Shown here: positions 7,097 to 15,484 of the stretch, in pieces
Layout: each line of letters begins with the position of its first letter
Numbering within the stretch: the first letter of the stretch is position 1
Virus record (IMG/VR): IMGVR_UViG_3300010354_009325
Coordinates: 1-30,778 of that record
Strand: one strand, 5' to 3'
From: a virus
DNA length: 30,778 nt
Program-made: the position numbers and the translations under genes
Notes under the pieces: generated by a model
What the model was told of the DNA's origin: nothing
What the model saw: the letters and a program-made list of their open reading frames with translations, nothing else
Databases searched by the model: none

Positions 7097-9044
7097 CTTC
7101 GATTTCCATCCAGTGTTTAGCAGCGGGTTTCCGTTTCTGTTTCTTCGGTCCTATTTCCTCGGCATTATTCGTATTTTCTGGATTCATAGCTGCCTGGAAT
7201 AAAGCTACCATACTAGGGTCTGGCGGCTCGAATCTGGCAGCTTCGATAATAAACTTAAATGCCGTGCTACCCTCTACTGCAAAATCACTTCTGGCTTTCA
7301 GCATATAGACGTTAGCCACGCCTATACCGTTCGCCATAACCCCTGTACGGTCTGCCTTTCTGGGACGCCAGACGGACATAATATTATCGGCTAATTGCTT
7401 TAATCCAGAGGAACCTTTTAGGTCGCTCATCTGAATAATGCGATTATCCCTGTGCTTTTCGTCGCTACTACTATGCTGCCGAGGATGCGCTACCACTACA
7501 ATATGCGTTCTGGTATCGACTGCTATTTCAGCTAGCATTTTCATCATGCTATCCAAATCAGAACGCTCGGCTGGACCTTCCTCTACCATGAAATGGATAT
7601 GGTCCACTAATACGAATTTTACCCCTAATTTGCGTATCGCATAAATAAGGGTATTTCGCATAGGCTCGATACGAATCGAACCATAACGGGTAAGTACCCA
7701 GAGTGGTAATTTCTCTAATGCGTCCAGAGAATCGTCTAGCTTCTGTTCTGATAGGCTATCAGGTGCAGCCTGGGACCATTGCCTTACCCATTTATCCAGC
7801 TGCCTTTGCGCTCCCATTTCAAACGGGCATACTAAGGTACGCATACCTTGCTTCGCCATTTGTAAAGCCCACTGGCTAGCAAAGGTAGATTTACCGCTGG
7901 ACGTATCACCAGTAACTAAGGTTACTTCCCCGTCCCTAACACCGCCCATAATATTATCTAAATCGGTCCAGCCTGTAGTGATACCTCTGGGATTATTACC
8001 CCGTAGGCTTTTCTTATAGGCTTCCCGTAATTCGGCTATTCTAACTACTGAGTCACCACCACTGGGTTTTGCTGCGTCAATATGACTATTTACGTCAAAT
8101 GCCTTACCGTATTTCTGTAGTGCCTCATTTGCATCTTTTACGTCTTTAGGCCATTCCCCTATTCTTACCCGATGGTTTCCCAGTTTATCTGCCAGACTAA
8201 TAGCACCTTTTCTACCAGCATCATCGTTATCGTAAATAATAACGATATCCTCGCATGCCTCTAACTGAGGTGTCCAGGCATCCGACCATCCTGTTTCGCC
8301 TATCGTGGTACTAATAACGTTCTGAAACCCTGCAACGCATATTGCTAAGGCGTCGAATTCACCACCGACAATAAGTAAGGTTTTAGTAGTATCGATTCCA
8401 TTAGGGGCAAATAATACCGAATCACCACCTACTAATCTGCGAAACGTTTTATCCTGAGGGGGTACACTTCGCAGTTTAATACAAGCTGCCGAATCAGGGT
8501 CTGGTCTGCCATTTACCCAGCGCGTAAAGGCAGGGATAACAATCCAGCCAGGCTTATCCGTTGACGTTACGGGTTCTGGATTAGCCAGCAACCTACGCCT
8601 GCGTTCTACGTCGCTGGTACCGTCTGCATTGCTACACCAGCCTAAGCGGTAACGCTCTGCCACCTCTAACGGTATAGCACGCTCTATAAGCCACTTTCTA
8701 GCGCGCTCGGCAGCTGGGCTAAGGGTAAGGGCTAGGGTCCATCGCTCAACGTCACCAGAAGCCATTACAGCGCGCATTTCACGCGCCATACGTTCTACTA
8801 GTTCCGTTTCATGGTCTGTACCTGCCACGGTCCTAACGTCATACTGCAACCCCAGTGTGCGCTTTAGTGATATTTCGTTACCCTTAGCGTCACACCGTTT
8901 GCAGTGCCACTGAAACGTTTTCGTATTTATGTAACAGTGTTTCTCTTTACCGCACTCTGGGCAATCCATTACGATTTCGGTACCAAGCCTTTTATGCTCG
9001 ATATTATTACGCCTCAGGAATTCCTCTGCGGTATCACTCTGCAT
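7086..9044 (-). CDS. Bifunctional primase-helicase (T7 gp4 type)
   Basis: 652 residues: RNA primer synthesis and hexameric DNA unwinding at the phage fork. The N-terminal zinc ribbon has C28, C31, C48 and C51. The TOPRIM domain shows GGEFDA (227-232) and the metal-binding DNDDAG (272-277). After a linker comes the DnaB/RecA-like helicase with Walker A GDTSSGKS (379-386), FEMG (408-411), Walker B VLVDHIHF (478-485), VVAHPRQ (517-523) and the DNA-binding loop region DLKGSSGLKQLADN (541-554). The length is close to T7 gp4 relatives. It overlaps the MazG-like gene upstream and the methylase-like gene downstream, so replication genes form one operon. No DNA polymerase is in this window. Confidence 0.92.
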   Translation of the reverse strand: MQSDTAEEFLRRNNIEHKRLGTEIVMDCPECGKEKHCYINTKTFQWHCKRCDAKGNEISLKRTLGLQYDVRTVAGTDHETELVERMAREMRAVMASGDVERWTLALTLSPAAERARKWLIERAIPLEVAERYRLGWCSNADGTSDVERRRRLLANPEPVTSTDKPGWIVIPAFTRWVNGRPDPDSAACIKLRSVPPQDKTFRRLVGGDSVLFAPNGIDTTKTLLIVGGEFDALAICVAGFQNVISTTIGETGWSDAWTPQLEACEDIVIIYDNDDAGRKGAISLADKLGNHRVRIGEWPKDVKDANEALQKYGKAFDVNSHIDAAKPSGGDSVVRIAELREAYKKSLRGNNPRGITTGWTDLDNIMGGVRDGEVTLVTGDTSSGKSTFASQWALQMAKQGMRTLVCPFEMGAQRQLDKWVRQWSQAAPDSLSEQKLDDSLDALEKLPLWVLTRYGSIRIEPMRNTLIYAIRKLGVKFVLVDHIHFMVEEGPAERSDLDSMMKMLAEIAVDTRTHIVVVAHPRQHSSSDEKHRDNRIIQMSDLKGSSGLKQLADNIMSVWRPRKADRTGVMANGIGVANVYMLKARSDFAVEGSTAFKFIIEAARFEPPDPSMVALFQAAMNPENTNNAEEIGPKKQKRKPAAKHWMEIEDES

Positions 9045-9402
9045 TTGTATTCCCCCGCTTTACGAAACCCTCTGGATAACGGGCGCGCAATTTATTGATA
9101 TTTTCGACTGCTACCTGAGAAAGTGATAATCCGTTTGCGTGGGCTAATACCGTTAAATACCAGAGCACGTCGCCTAATTCTTCGCAGAGGTGTTTCTTAT
9201 CGAGTTCCCTACCGTGCCGTTCCACTTTCTTAATGATTTCTGCCACCTCGCCAGACTCACCTGTAAGACCTAAGGCAAGGTACCAGTTAGGCGGTATTTC
9301 CCCGTTCATTTGCGCGGTACGCATCGCATTTGTTTCGTACCAGGTTAATGCCGTTTTCGTCATTTCGACTAGCATTGTTTCGCCTAATTTCTGGACTGTC
9401 AT
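9034..9402 (-). CDS. MazG-like nucleotide pyrophosphohydrolase
   Basis: 122 residues. The all-alpha NTP pyrophosphatase signature is present: GLTGESGEVAEIIKK (45-59, E49/E52/E55) and EELGDVLWYL (74-83, E75/D78), which bind magnesium and hydrolyse NTPs or dNTPs to monophosphates. Phage MazG proteins are thought to adjust nucleotide pools or lower alarmone signals. The start overlaps the preceding gene as ATGA, and its end overlaps the primase-helicase start by 11 bases. Catalytic residues look intact. Confidence 0.85.
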   Translation of the reverse strand: MTVQKLGETMLVEMTKTALTWYETNAMRTAQMNGEIPPNWYLALGLTGESGEVAEIIKKVERHGRELDKKHLCEELGDVLWYLTVLAHANGLSLSQVAVENINKLRARYPEGFVKRGNTNAE

Positions 9403-9995
9403 AATTTACGCCTTCTAATGGTTTCTCGCGCTACGCGCTCAATTTCGTTAACGGGGGATTCTTTTACCACTGGCTTTTCTGATAACCAGCGTTCGATTCG
9501 TTCCTGTTTCCAGCAATGGCTAGTATCTGTATAGCCACCGTTAATATGGAATTCGGATTCCATCATTCTATCTACTGCTAATTTCAGCTGGGCAACGGTA
9601 TAACCTTCCCGTAACCGTGCTCTGGCTATTGCCGTTCTGGAAGCGGTATAATCTACCGCCTGAGTACGCCTGGTTTTCTTACGCCAGTAATTCAGGGCTT
9701 CCTGTACCTCAGATTCTTCTGGGATTTCTCGATTGATTACAGGGTCTGTAAATACAAATTCGTTACCGTCCCATTTAGGCCGTCCATCTTCTGGTAATGT
9801 CGCTAATACAGCCGACATACCACCAAAGGCTTCCATATGGTCCGGTAGGGCTAAATCTATTTCCAGCATGCGTGCCACGTCTGTACGCTTGAAACGTACC
9901 GTATTAGCCCCTTGCTTAAAACGCTCTTTAGCCGATAACCAGAGTATCCTAGCCCGTAATCTAGCTACATCTACGTCTAAAGGCTCGGCACTCAT
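9399..9995 (-). CDS. Replication-organiser-like protein (helicase loader candidate)
   Basis: 198 residues. The C-terminal third (residues about 102-173: LNYWRKKTRRTQ, ARARLREGYTVAQLKLAVDR, then HCWKQERIERWL) resembles the DnaD/phage replisome organiser C-terminal module, whose usual pattern is I..RL.EGYT.E.l..vId....TLF...FE.YL. The N-terminal part is helical and could carry a winged helix (KRTDVARMLEIDL). Position just upstream of MazG and primase-helicase supports a role in helicase loading or origin recognition. The similarity is by eye and the family name is uncertain. Confidence 0.5.
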   Translation of the reverse strand: MSAEPLDVDVARLRARILWLSAKERFKQGANTVRFKRTDVARMLEIDLALPDHMEAFGGMSAVLATLPEDGRPKWDGNEFVFTDPVINREIPEESEVQEALNYWRKKTRRTQAVDYTASRTAIARARLREGYTVAQLKLAVDRMMESEFHINGGYTDTSHCWKQERIERWLSEKPVVKESPVNEIERVARETIRRRKL

Positions 9996-10003
9996 TTATA
10001 CCT

Positions 10004-10519
10004 CTAAAATGGCAAATCCTCACCGATAGTATCTGTTTCGTCTGCCAGGGGCGGTAACATCGTTTCCCCGTATGCATCGACTAAGATAGCCTTTTCTGCC
10101 GCTGTAAGGGGACGGAAATTAGTAGCCTGAGTTTTCTGGGTAGTTTTCCCCTGATATTCTTCGCTACTGGTTTTCACCGTCATTCTTACAATACGGTCCA
10201 GTAGTGCCTTTTCGACCTCTTTAGGGTCCGTTGCATCGAACGGAAATAAATAACCTACCGCTCGCAGAAAACGGATAAAACGGGGCATAGCCTTATCACT
10301 AAGCCAGAAACGCTGGTATTTCAGGATTTTCCCCTTCTGAGGGGAGTTAGGCTCGTGAATCTGAAACGAAACCTCGATAAACGGGGTTCCTGCTACCTTG
10401 CTAAGGTCTGGAAATGCGTCCAGAACAAATACCGTATATTCACCATCTGGAATGGTATTACCACTGGTTACTTTAATTTTATCGTCCCAGCTTTTATCGC
10501 CTGCATTAATCTTAGTCAT
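10004..10519 (-). CDS. DUF669-like protein, probable ssDNA-binding protein
   Basis: 171 residues. Layout resembles DUF669 phage proteins found next to Sak4/AAA ATPases: IPDGEYTVFV (24-33), FIEVSFQIHEP, then KGKILKYQRFWLSDKAMPRFIRFLRAVG. The C-terminus is acidic and ends GEDLPF, like the DDDIPF tip with which bacterial SSB recruits partners. It follows the RecA-like ATPase and an AGGAG ribosome site. I infer that it coats single-stranded DNA during phage replication and recombination; the OB fold itself is not provable by eye. Confidence 0.6.
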   Translation of the reverse strand: MTKINAGDKSWDDKIKVTSGNTIPDGEYTVFVLDAFPDLSKVAGTPFIEVSFQIHEPNSPQKGKILKYQRFWLSDKAMPRFIRFLRAVGYLFPFDATDPKEVEKALLDRIVRMTVKTSSEEYQGKTTQKTQATNFRPLTAAEKAILVDAYGETMLPPLADETDTIGEDLPF

Positions 10520-10563
10520 ACGCTCCTAATTACTGATAAATAAGGTTAGTTACGGGAAATGAA

Positions 10564-11481
10564 TCAGGCGCGCCTACGACGTGCCGATTCGCTAGGGGTA
10601 GAGGGGCTTAGCAGAGGTTCGTCGGCTTGTGTAGCAGCTGGCTTAACGGCTACATATTCTGCCGAATCATAATCGTTATGCGCTACTGTCAAATCTGGGT
10701 AACTAAACAGTAGCAGAGAGCCTAAGGTTGTCTGCCCAGGTGTTCTGGTATTCAGGGTAGCAGCAGGCCAGCCAGGCGCGGGTTTCGTAAGGGCAGAAGC
10801 GGTAGCACTCTGCCAGCGTATGGCATGCTGCATAGTTCCATCACCATTCTTACGAACCATAGCCAAGCCTACAGCATTAAAGAATTGGCCCATAGAATAA
10901 GGCAATTTCTGCCCTGCCAGCATAGGAATAGTAGTTTTCACTTGCTGGTCATCGATTTTATCCTCTGCCAGAAATAGGAATACCGTATTGCAGGGCAATG
11001 CCCGTTGCTGCGTCCAGATAGATTCGCATCCTGAGGTTAATTGTCCCCATTTCTCGAAACCCATATTAATAGCACCAGAATCGAAATCCAGCCTATCCCT
11101 GATACCTGATTCTACGCCTGCCAGCTTATTAATTGCCAGACGCTGTAAATCAGTAAATGAATCCACAATTAGCGTCTGATAAATCAGAGTTTGTCCATCG
11201 ATATTAATTTCGCATGCGGGCTGCCCGTCAATATCGACCTGTTTAGCCATTTTACAGGCATCGAATACTTTTCGGAAATCTTCCCAGCTTTCGATAATTA
11301 CCACTAAGGCATCTGGATTTGCATTCGTGACACTTGCCAGACCCTGAGGCTCTGTAAGTAAAATAAGCGGCCTGGGAGACCTTGCTGCCCATTCTGTTTT
11401 ACCCGCTCCACTTGCGCCTAGAATGGCAACCTTAAGAAAAGGGCGACGTTGGAACGTCTCGCTAGCTTTACCGATACGCAT
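10564..11481 (-). CDS. Sak4-like RecA-fold ATPase (phage single-strand annealing/recombination)
   Basis: 305 residues. Walker A is GASGAGKT (22-29) in the AAA_24/Sak4 context (FLKVAILGASGAGKTEWAA), followed by LILLTEPQG (39-47) and a Walker B-like strand LIVDSFTDLQRL. Sak4 proteins are short RecA-core ATPases that work with phage SSBs, and the next gene is SSB-like. The C-terminal 60 residues are low complexity and end in SARRRRA, perhaps a DNA-binding tail. It has its own promoter at 11525-11553 with a small leader hairpin. It is the first gene of the replication operon that runs to about 3.3 kb. Confidence 0.72.
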   Translation of the reverse strand: MRIGKASETFQRRPFLKVAILGASGAGKTEWAARSPRPLILLTEPQGLASVTNANPDALVVIIESWEDFRKVFDACKMAKQVDIDGQPACEINIDGQTLIYQTLIVDSFTDLQRLAINKLAGVESGIRDRLDFDSGAINMGFEKWGQLTSGCESIWTQQRALPCNTVFLFLAEDKIDDQQVKTTIPMLAGQKLPYSMGQFFNAVGLAMVRKNGDGTMQHAIRWQSATASALTKPAPGWPAATLNTRTPGQTTLGSLLLFSYPDLTVAHNDYDSAEYVAVKPAATQADEPLLSPSTPSESARRRRA

Positions 11482-11503
11482 ACTTAATCCCTGTGAGGTG
11501 TTC

Positions 11504-11516
11504 CCCGTCTATCGGG
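11504..11516 (-). promoter_or_regulatory. Short leader hairpin (CCCG/CGGG)
   Basis: In the leader between the promoter at 11525 and the Sak4-like gene, CCCG and CGGG enclose a 5-base loop. It is weak alone, but all five promoters of this type are followed by a hairpin. Confidence 0.35.
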
Positions 11517-11524
11517 TGTTTTCA

Positions 11525-11553
11525 CTTGTAACGCTCTGTATTGCGCCTGTCAA
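11525..11553 (-). promoter_or_regulatory. Sigma70-type promoter for the Sak4-like operon
   Basis: -35 TTGACA (11548-11553), 17-bp spacer, -10 TACAAG (11525-11530). The -35 begins directly after the TAG stop of the upstream nuclease gene (11554-11556). The ATG of the driven gene is 44 bases beyond the -10. Confidence 0.7.
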
Positions 11554-12744
11554 CTATTTAGTGCGCTGAGGCAGATTTAATTCTGTATGGCCACCGTTAC
11601 CCGCTACGGTATATCCCTGGGTATCGTGCCTGCTATGGCTAGCGCAAATTGCTGCATAATCGCATAACCGATTATACTGCCAGCACATCGCAGATTGCCG
11701 AATAAACCCCTCTGCCTCTTTAGTACCCAGCATTTCTTCTGCCCATAAATCGGTATTTTCTGGATACTCTGTTTCTCTGATACCATGCCATTTGTCAGCT
11801 ATTTTCTTCCATTTACGCATTTCCAGAGCGGAGTGATAGATTTCCGTCTGGGTTCTGGTAATTTCCCCAGGCTCGAATAGTTCTACAAATCGACCGTACC
11901 AGAATTGCGAATTATCCCTATTCAGCAATTCCGAATAGGTTTCTGCGTACCAGTCTGTAGAAGTAAGGCTACCGCCTGTACTCGAAATAGCTTCCATAAA
12001 TGATTTAGCAGTAGTCCAGGGTAATCCTGCCGTTTTCGCTAATCTGCTACCATCCTTAAGGCGTGGTAATTCGTCTGCCGTTTTCGGTGGTTTACTCTGA
12101 ATTACGTCATAAATAACCCCGCTTACTGGGATATCATTTTGACGCAATAACCACGCATAGCTTCTAACCTGCGGATTTCTACGATTCTTTTCGTACCAGT
12201 CATTTACTGGTACTGCCGTGGTTTTATGCTCTACGATAAAGTAACGGTTATTATGGAATACCACCATATCGACCTTGCCAGCGAATTCGATACCGTTAAG
12301 CCTTTTACCGTCTGAGGTAATAGGCGCGGTATAGGTACCCTCTACCGATTCTACGCGCCATTTATCGACCTCTGCCCAGGCAGCATGGTACCCCTGTAGC
12401 AGACGCCTAGCGTTAGCCCAGTCTTCTGCCAGTCCATCTAGCACGATAGGGTCAACGTAGCCAGATACCCCTAAGCCCGTCAAATTTGCCGATTCTCGCG
12501 CCTGTAGTACCATTTCGGTATGGTACCTATCGATAGCAGCTAGACCGCGTTCTAGGGGCTGTTCTGTTCCCTGTGTAGCAGGGTCGAAGTAGGCTTCCAG
12601 TCCATAGTGAACCAGGCTACCTAAATCGAATACCCGAATCCTGCCAGCTGGACGCAATCCCAGACCGTAACGCAATAGCCACTTCTGAGGGCAGGCAGCG
12701 GTAGCACGTTCTGAATTAGTGATAATATGCTTCGATTTTCCCAT
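11554..12744 (-). CDS. PD-(D/E)XK nuclease, Cas4/RecB-like with Fe-S cysteines
   Basis: 396 residues. The nuclease core shows EFAGKVDM (153-160) and YFIVEHKTT (168-176), giving D159, E172 and K174 as catalytic residues, then QVRSYAWLL, the usual helix. An early cysteine, C18 in ACPQKW, and three late cysteines, C354, C361 and C367, match the Cas4/AddB-type 4Fe-4S arrangement. Likely a 5'-3' exonuclease that resects ends for the Sak4/SSB pair, a common phage recombination set. The gene follows the XRE gene by 26 bases and belongs to the operon from the promoter at 13622. Confidence 0.82.
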   Translation of the reverse strand: MGKSKHIITNSERATAACPQKWLLRYGLGLRPAGRIRVFDLGSLVHYGLEAYFDPATQGTEQPLERGLAAIDRYHTEMVLQARESANLTGLGVSGYVDPIVLDGLAEDWANARRLLQGYHAAWAEVDKWRVESVEGTYTAPITSDGKRLNGIEFAGKVDMVVFHNNRYFIVEHKTTAVPVNDWYEKNRRNPQVRSYAWLLRQNDIPVSGVIYDVIQSKPPKTADELPRLKDGSRLAKTAGLPWTTAKSFMEAISSTGGSLTSTDWYAETYSELLNRDNSQFWYGRFVELFEPGEITRTQTEIYHSALEMRKWKKIADKWHGIRETEYPENTDLWAEEMLGTKEAEGFIRQSAMCWQYNRLCDYAAICASHSRHDTQGYTVAGNGGHTELNLPQRTK

Positions 12745-12770
12745 AATTAACCTCGTCCGTTTACTAATAT

Positions 12771-13121
12771 TTACGCGATTTCCCGATACCTATTATCGAG
12801 TTCCCTAGCCAGTTCCTCTACAGTAATTACCGTACCACCATTAAACCCGTATTTCTGTAGGTTTTCCCTAACGTGTTCCAGATAGCCCTTAGGCGGTAGC
12901 GGGTAATCCACCACTAAGCCAGGGTCGGATTGCAATAGCAGTTCTACGGGGCAGTAAAGTAATACCGCTATTTTCGCCAAACTGCGAAACATAGCCTTTT
13001 CTGGGTTGGCAATAACGTTATGGATTTGCTGCCTGCTAATATCACTGGCAACGGCCATATCCTGTACTGTCAACCCGATTTGCGCCTTTCGGATATTGAT
13101 ATTATTTGTAACGTAAATCAT
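12771..13121 (-). CDS. XRE-family helix-turn-helix regulator
   Basis: 116 residues. The N-terminal five-helix HTH covers about residues 9-60: NIRKAQIGLTVQDMAVASD, then ISRQQIHNVIANPEKA (28-43, recognition helix) and LAKIAVLLYCPVELLL. The C-terminal 55 residues (EHVRENLQKYGFNGGT, EELARELDNRY) may be a dimerisation part. The start overlaps the preceding gene as ATGA. It probably represses phage promoters; palindromes such as 20013-20027 in the divergent region are candidate operators, which is untested inference. Confidence 0.8.
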   Translation of the reverse strand: MIYVTNNINIRKAQIGLTVQDMAVASDISRQQIHNVIANPEKAMFRSLAKIAVLLYCPVELLLQSDPGLVVDYPLPPKGYLEHVRENLQKYGFNGGTVITVEELARELDNRYREIA

Positions 13122-13579
13122 GCGTTTCCACCTCGGCTAATAACGATATTCGGGTCCATTTCAAATTGATTATTTTCGTACCAGTCTTTTGAGTCGCCAG
13201 GGTGTTCGTATTTATCACCTCCGACCCGATGGTGAACACTGAGAGCAATTAGGTAAACCAGCCGATTCATAAATTCAGGATTTAACGCGGTCTGTATCAT
13301 TTCGCTATCGAGTAGCAATTTATACGATTTCGTTACGTCCACTTTATCACCAGGCTTTTCTCTGCCTGTGATTTCGGTCTGGGCAACGTCGTAAACATGC
13401 ATAGCGAATTGCTGATATACATGGATAATACCAGTAATATGCCCAGCTATCCCTAACCAGCTTTCTGCCAGATTTTCGAGTTCTAGGATTTCCTGATAAA
13501 TATCAGTAGGGATATTCAAATCCCCATTAATATACCTACTAGGACGTTTCAGATTACCGGATTCGTCGAATAAACGCAT
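13118..13579 (-). CDS. Unknown phage protein (153 aa)
   Basis: Not recognised. It is mainly helical (YQEILELENLAESWLGIAGH, then VYLIALSVHH) with no clear motif, no signal peptide and no long hydrophobic segment. It is the first gene of the operon with XRE and nuclease, behind the strong promoter at 13622-13650. The ATG at 13579 follows GGGAGCGCGCATC. Being first in a regulator operon, it might modulate the repressor or sense the host, but no sequence shows this. Confidence 0.65.
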   Translation of the reverse strand: MRLFDESGNLKRPSRYINGDLNIPTDIYQEILELENLAESWLGIAGHITGIIHVYQQFAMHVYDVAQTEITGREKPGDKVDVTKSYKLLLDSEMIQTALNPEFMNRLVYLIALSVHHRVGGDKYEHPGDSKDWYENNQFEMDPNIVISRGGNA

Positions 13580-13598
13580 GATGCGCGCTCCCTGCTAT

Positions 13599-13612
13599 GG
13601 GCTTTATTGCCC
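13599..13612 (-). promoter_or_regulatory. Leader hairpin GGGC/GCCC
   Basis: A 4-bp GC stem with a 6-base loop sits in the leader between the promoter at 13622 and the ATG at 13579. It is short, but its position matches the hairpins after the other four promoters. Confidence 0.35.
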
Positions 13613-13621
13613 TGTGTGACT

Positions 13622-13650
13622 ATTGTAACCCCTCACATTTCACTTGTCAA
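13622..13650 (-). promoter_or_regulatory. Strong sigma70-type promoter for the XRE/nuclease operon
   Basis: -35 TTGACA (13645-13650), 17-bp spacer, -10 TACAAT (13622-13627), the best match of the set. The -35 lies just beyond the stop codon of the vWA gene (13654-13656). Confidence 0.8.
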
Positions 13651-13653
13651 GCG

Positions 13654-15039
13654 TTACCTTGCTGCCGTCGCATTAGATGCGAAATCTGTAACGCTACCTT
13701 CTGCCAGGCTGGAAGCCAGAAGGGTTCTGCCCTCAGATAGAGTACGCAGGGTATTATTCATACTACTGGAATCGCCTATTACCAGATAATGCAGAGCACG
13801 GTTACTAAATGCCGATTCTGCATCACTGGGTATAATATGCCCGTCGCCGTCGCTAATTAGTAATACGTCTGCCGATGATTCCAGCTTCTGTATACGGTTA
13901 ATGAGAGGGCAGAAATTAGTACCACCACTGCAACGGATACGCATAATATCCTGTAGCAGTTTTACCCGATTTTCTGGTGTTTCCAGATTATCGGCAATAT
14001 TCCTGCTCTCAGTAGTAAATACTGAAAATGAAACAGGGCGGTTATTGTCTGCTGCTGAAAAGGCAGCTGCTACCGCAAATGCCTTAGCCTCTACCTCTAC
14101 GATTTGCATCGATGCAGAAACGTCCAGGGCAACGTGCATAGGGCCTCTACCCTTGCTACCCATATCTGCCATTTGCCAGCCTAAAGCCTGCCCTGAGACC
14201 ACTCTAACGGTCTGCATAGCACGGGTAGCAGGATGCGCCAGCATAGCCAGTTCTGAGGGCACTAATCGCCTAAAATCACGCGTGGTAGAAATATCATACG
14301 GCATAACGTTACCCCTTACCCGCTGCCTTACTGGTGAGGTCTTAAGGGCGTCCATGAATCTGCCAATATGTTTCAGGAATTCGTTTAGTGCTCTGCTATT
14401 ACGCTTCTGATTTACCAGTTCTGCTACGGTTTCATCCTCAGTATCGATATTTTCGGTACCCTGCATACCGTAGCACATAGCCAGCATTTTATTCGTTTCT
14501 TCGGCTTCCTCTACCGCTTCTGCAATTTTACCAGAAATACCACCCTGAAAAAGAGCACCTGCTAAAGGGTCACTTTCCAGGCTATCGGCAAAAGCTGCTA
14601 ACTGTTCCTGAGTCAAGCCAGGCTTAGGCTTGCTACCCTTACCCGCTTTCTGGTCTGGCTTCTGGTCTGGCTTCTGGTCTGGGCTAGGGCTAGGCCATTC
14701 CAGCCCTGCCAGATACTCGGCTAGCACCTCAGTAGCCAGGCTAGCCGTAATGATGCTGCCTTGCCCCTGAGCCTGTAGTTCTGCCCAGTCTGGTAGCTGG
14801 GCTAGCTGAGTGGTAGCCCAGTCCAGTATCCTACGCATAGGCGTTCCATCCGTTTCAGCGTCAACGCCCGTATTCGGGGCATAAACTGCGCCGAACACGT
14901 CACGGCATACATCATGCCCGTTTTCCCCTAGACGCGATTCTAGGGCCATTTCTGCACGTTCTAGGGCCGTATAGTACTTCCTGCCACGTTCATACTTTGC
15001 CTTAGTCAAGCTATCTAGGTCGAGTCTTACGTTCTGCAT
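13654..15039 (-). CDS. vWA-domain (MIDAS) protein, partner of the MoxR ATPase
   Basis: 461 residues. The C-terminal von Willebrand A domain (about 300-460) has a complete metal site: DVSAS (306-310), T374 in SGGTNF and D397 in LISDGDG. The N-terminal half is helical. It contains a triple DQKP linker (121-131) coded by three copies of a 12-bp repeat (14648-14683), then a helical region before the vWA domain. This layout resembles CobT/ViaA-type partners of MoxR ATPases, and a RavA-like MoxR gene lies upstream. I start at the ATG at 15039, seven bases after AGGTG. The GTG at 15075 lies inside the promoter leader. No CobN/BchH-type chelatase gene is present, so metal chelation is unlikely. Confidence 0.85.
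   Translation of the reverse strand: MQNVRLDLDSLTKAKYERGRKYYTALERAEMALESRLGENGHDVCRDVFGAVYAPNTGVDAETDGTPMRRILDWATTQLAQLPDWAELQAQGQGSIITASLATEVLAEYLAGLEWPSPSPDQKPDQKPDQKAGKGSKPKPGLTQEQLAAFADSLESDPLAGALFQGGISGKIAEAVEEAEETNKMLAMCYGMQGTENIDTEDETVAELVNQKRNSRALNEFLKHIGRFMDALKTSPVRQRVRGNVMPYDISTTRDFRRLVPSELAMLAHPATRAMQTVRVVSGQALGWQMADMGSKGRGPMHVALDVSASMQIVEVEAKAFAVAAAFSAADNNRPVSFSVFTTESRNIADNLETPENRVKLLQDIMRIRCSGGTNFCPLINRIQKLESSADVLLISDGDGHIIPSDAESAFSNRALHYLVIGDSSSMNNTLRTLSEGRTLLASSLAEGSVTDFASNATAAR
14648..14683 (-). repeat. Triple 12-bp repeat inside the vWA gene
   Basis: TTCTGGTCTGGC occurs at 14648 and 14660, and once more at 14672 with one final change. It codes the flexible linker (DQKP repeated) between the N-terminal helical part and the vWA half. 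Copy number may vary between relatives. Confidence 0.75.
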
Positions 15040-15058
15040 TGCTACACCTGAGTTCTGG

Positions 15059-15073
15059 GTTCGTCCGTCGAAC
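15059..15073 (-). promoter_or_regulatory. Leader hairpin GTTCG/CGAAC with GGACGGACGA motif
   Basis: A 5-bp stem with loop ACGGA on the minus strand lies in the vWA leader. Its descending arm is part of GACGGACGA, the word found before several other genes of the module. It is followed by CAGAAC, which also follows the leader hairpins at 17521 and 19749. Confidence 0.45.
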
Positions 15074-15079
15074 ACCTGC

Positions 15080-15108
15080 TATCTACACCTATCCACTACA
15101 CCTGTCAA
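15080..15108 (-). promoter_or_regulatory. Promoter for the vWA gene
   Basis: -35 TTGACA in GGCTTGACA (15103-15108), 17-bp spacer, weaker -10 TAGATA (15080-15085). It sits at the edge of the iteron/AT-rich region. Confidence 0.6.
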
Positions 15109-15484
15109 GCCCTAGCTTGCTCTTTTCTGCCAGCGTAGTACCTTTTCGGCAATCGGCCCAGAAAATCGTGATTTTCCAACTTTTGCCGATATTTTCTTTT
15201 CTTAGGATAGGTAAGGGTAGAGTACCCTAGGGTCTTAGGTCTTAAGCCTTAGGTCTTACCAGGTACTGAGTCTTAGGTCTTAGGTCTGAGTCTGTAAACT
15301 AAGGTACCTAAGGGTACCAGGTGTAGCTTCGTGTATAGTATATTATATATATATACTCTATACCTTACCTTACCTACCTACCTACCTACCTTACCTATCT
15401 TAAGAAAAGAAACATGCGTTGAGACGGAAATTTGCACTTTTCTGCCGTGCTCTCTGTTTATCACTAATCCAGAATGGCATGGAT
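15109..15484. other. Putative replication origin: TCTTAGG iterons, AT tract, CTAC repeats
   Basis: No gene is credible here. From 15200 to 15300 the heptamer TCTTAGG occurs at 15200, 15233, 15271 and 15278, with near-copies at 15240 and 15248 and GGTACC-type palindromes just after. A tract of almost pure TA follows (15333-15361). Then come CTTACC and CTAC tandem repeats (15362-15398), a pyrimidine-rich strand. Iterons beside an easily melted AT block is the usual architecture of phage and plasmid origins. The CTTAGG core is shared with the array at 1416-1569. Function is inferred. Confidence 0.5.

Noticed and set aside
13901-14410. 169-codon plus-strand frame opposite the vWA gene
   Set aside because: Antisense to a well supported vWA gene; long only because stop codons are rare in this antisense frame.
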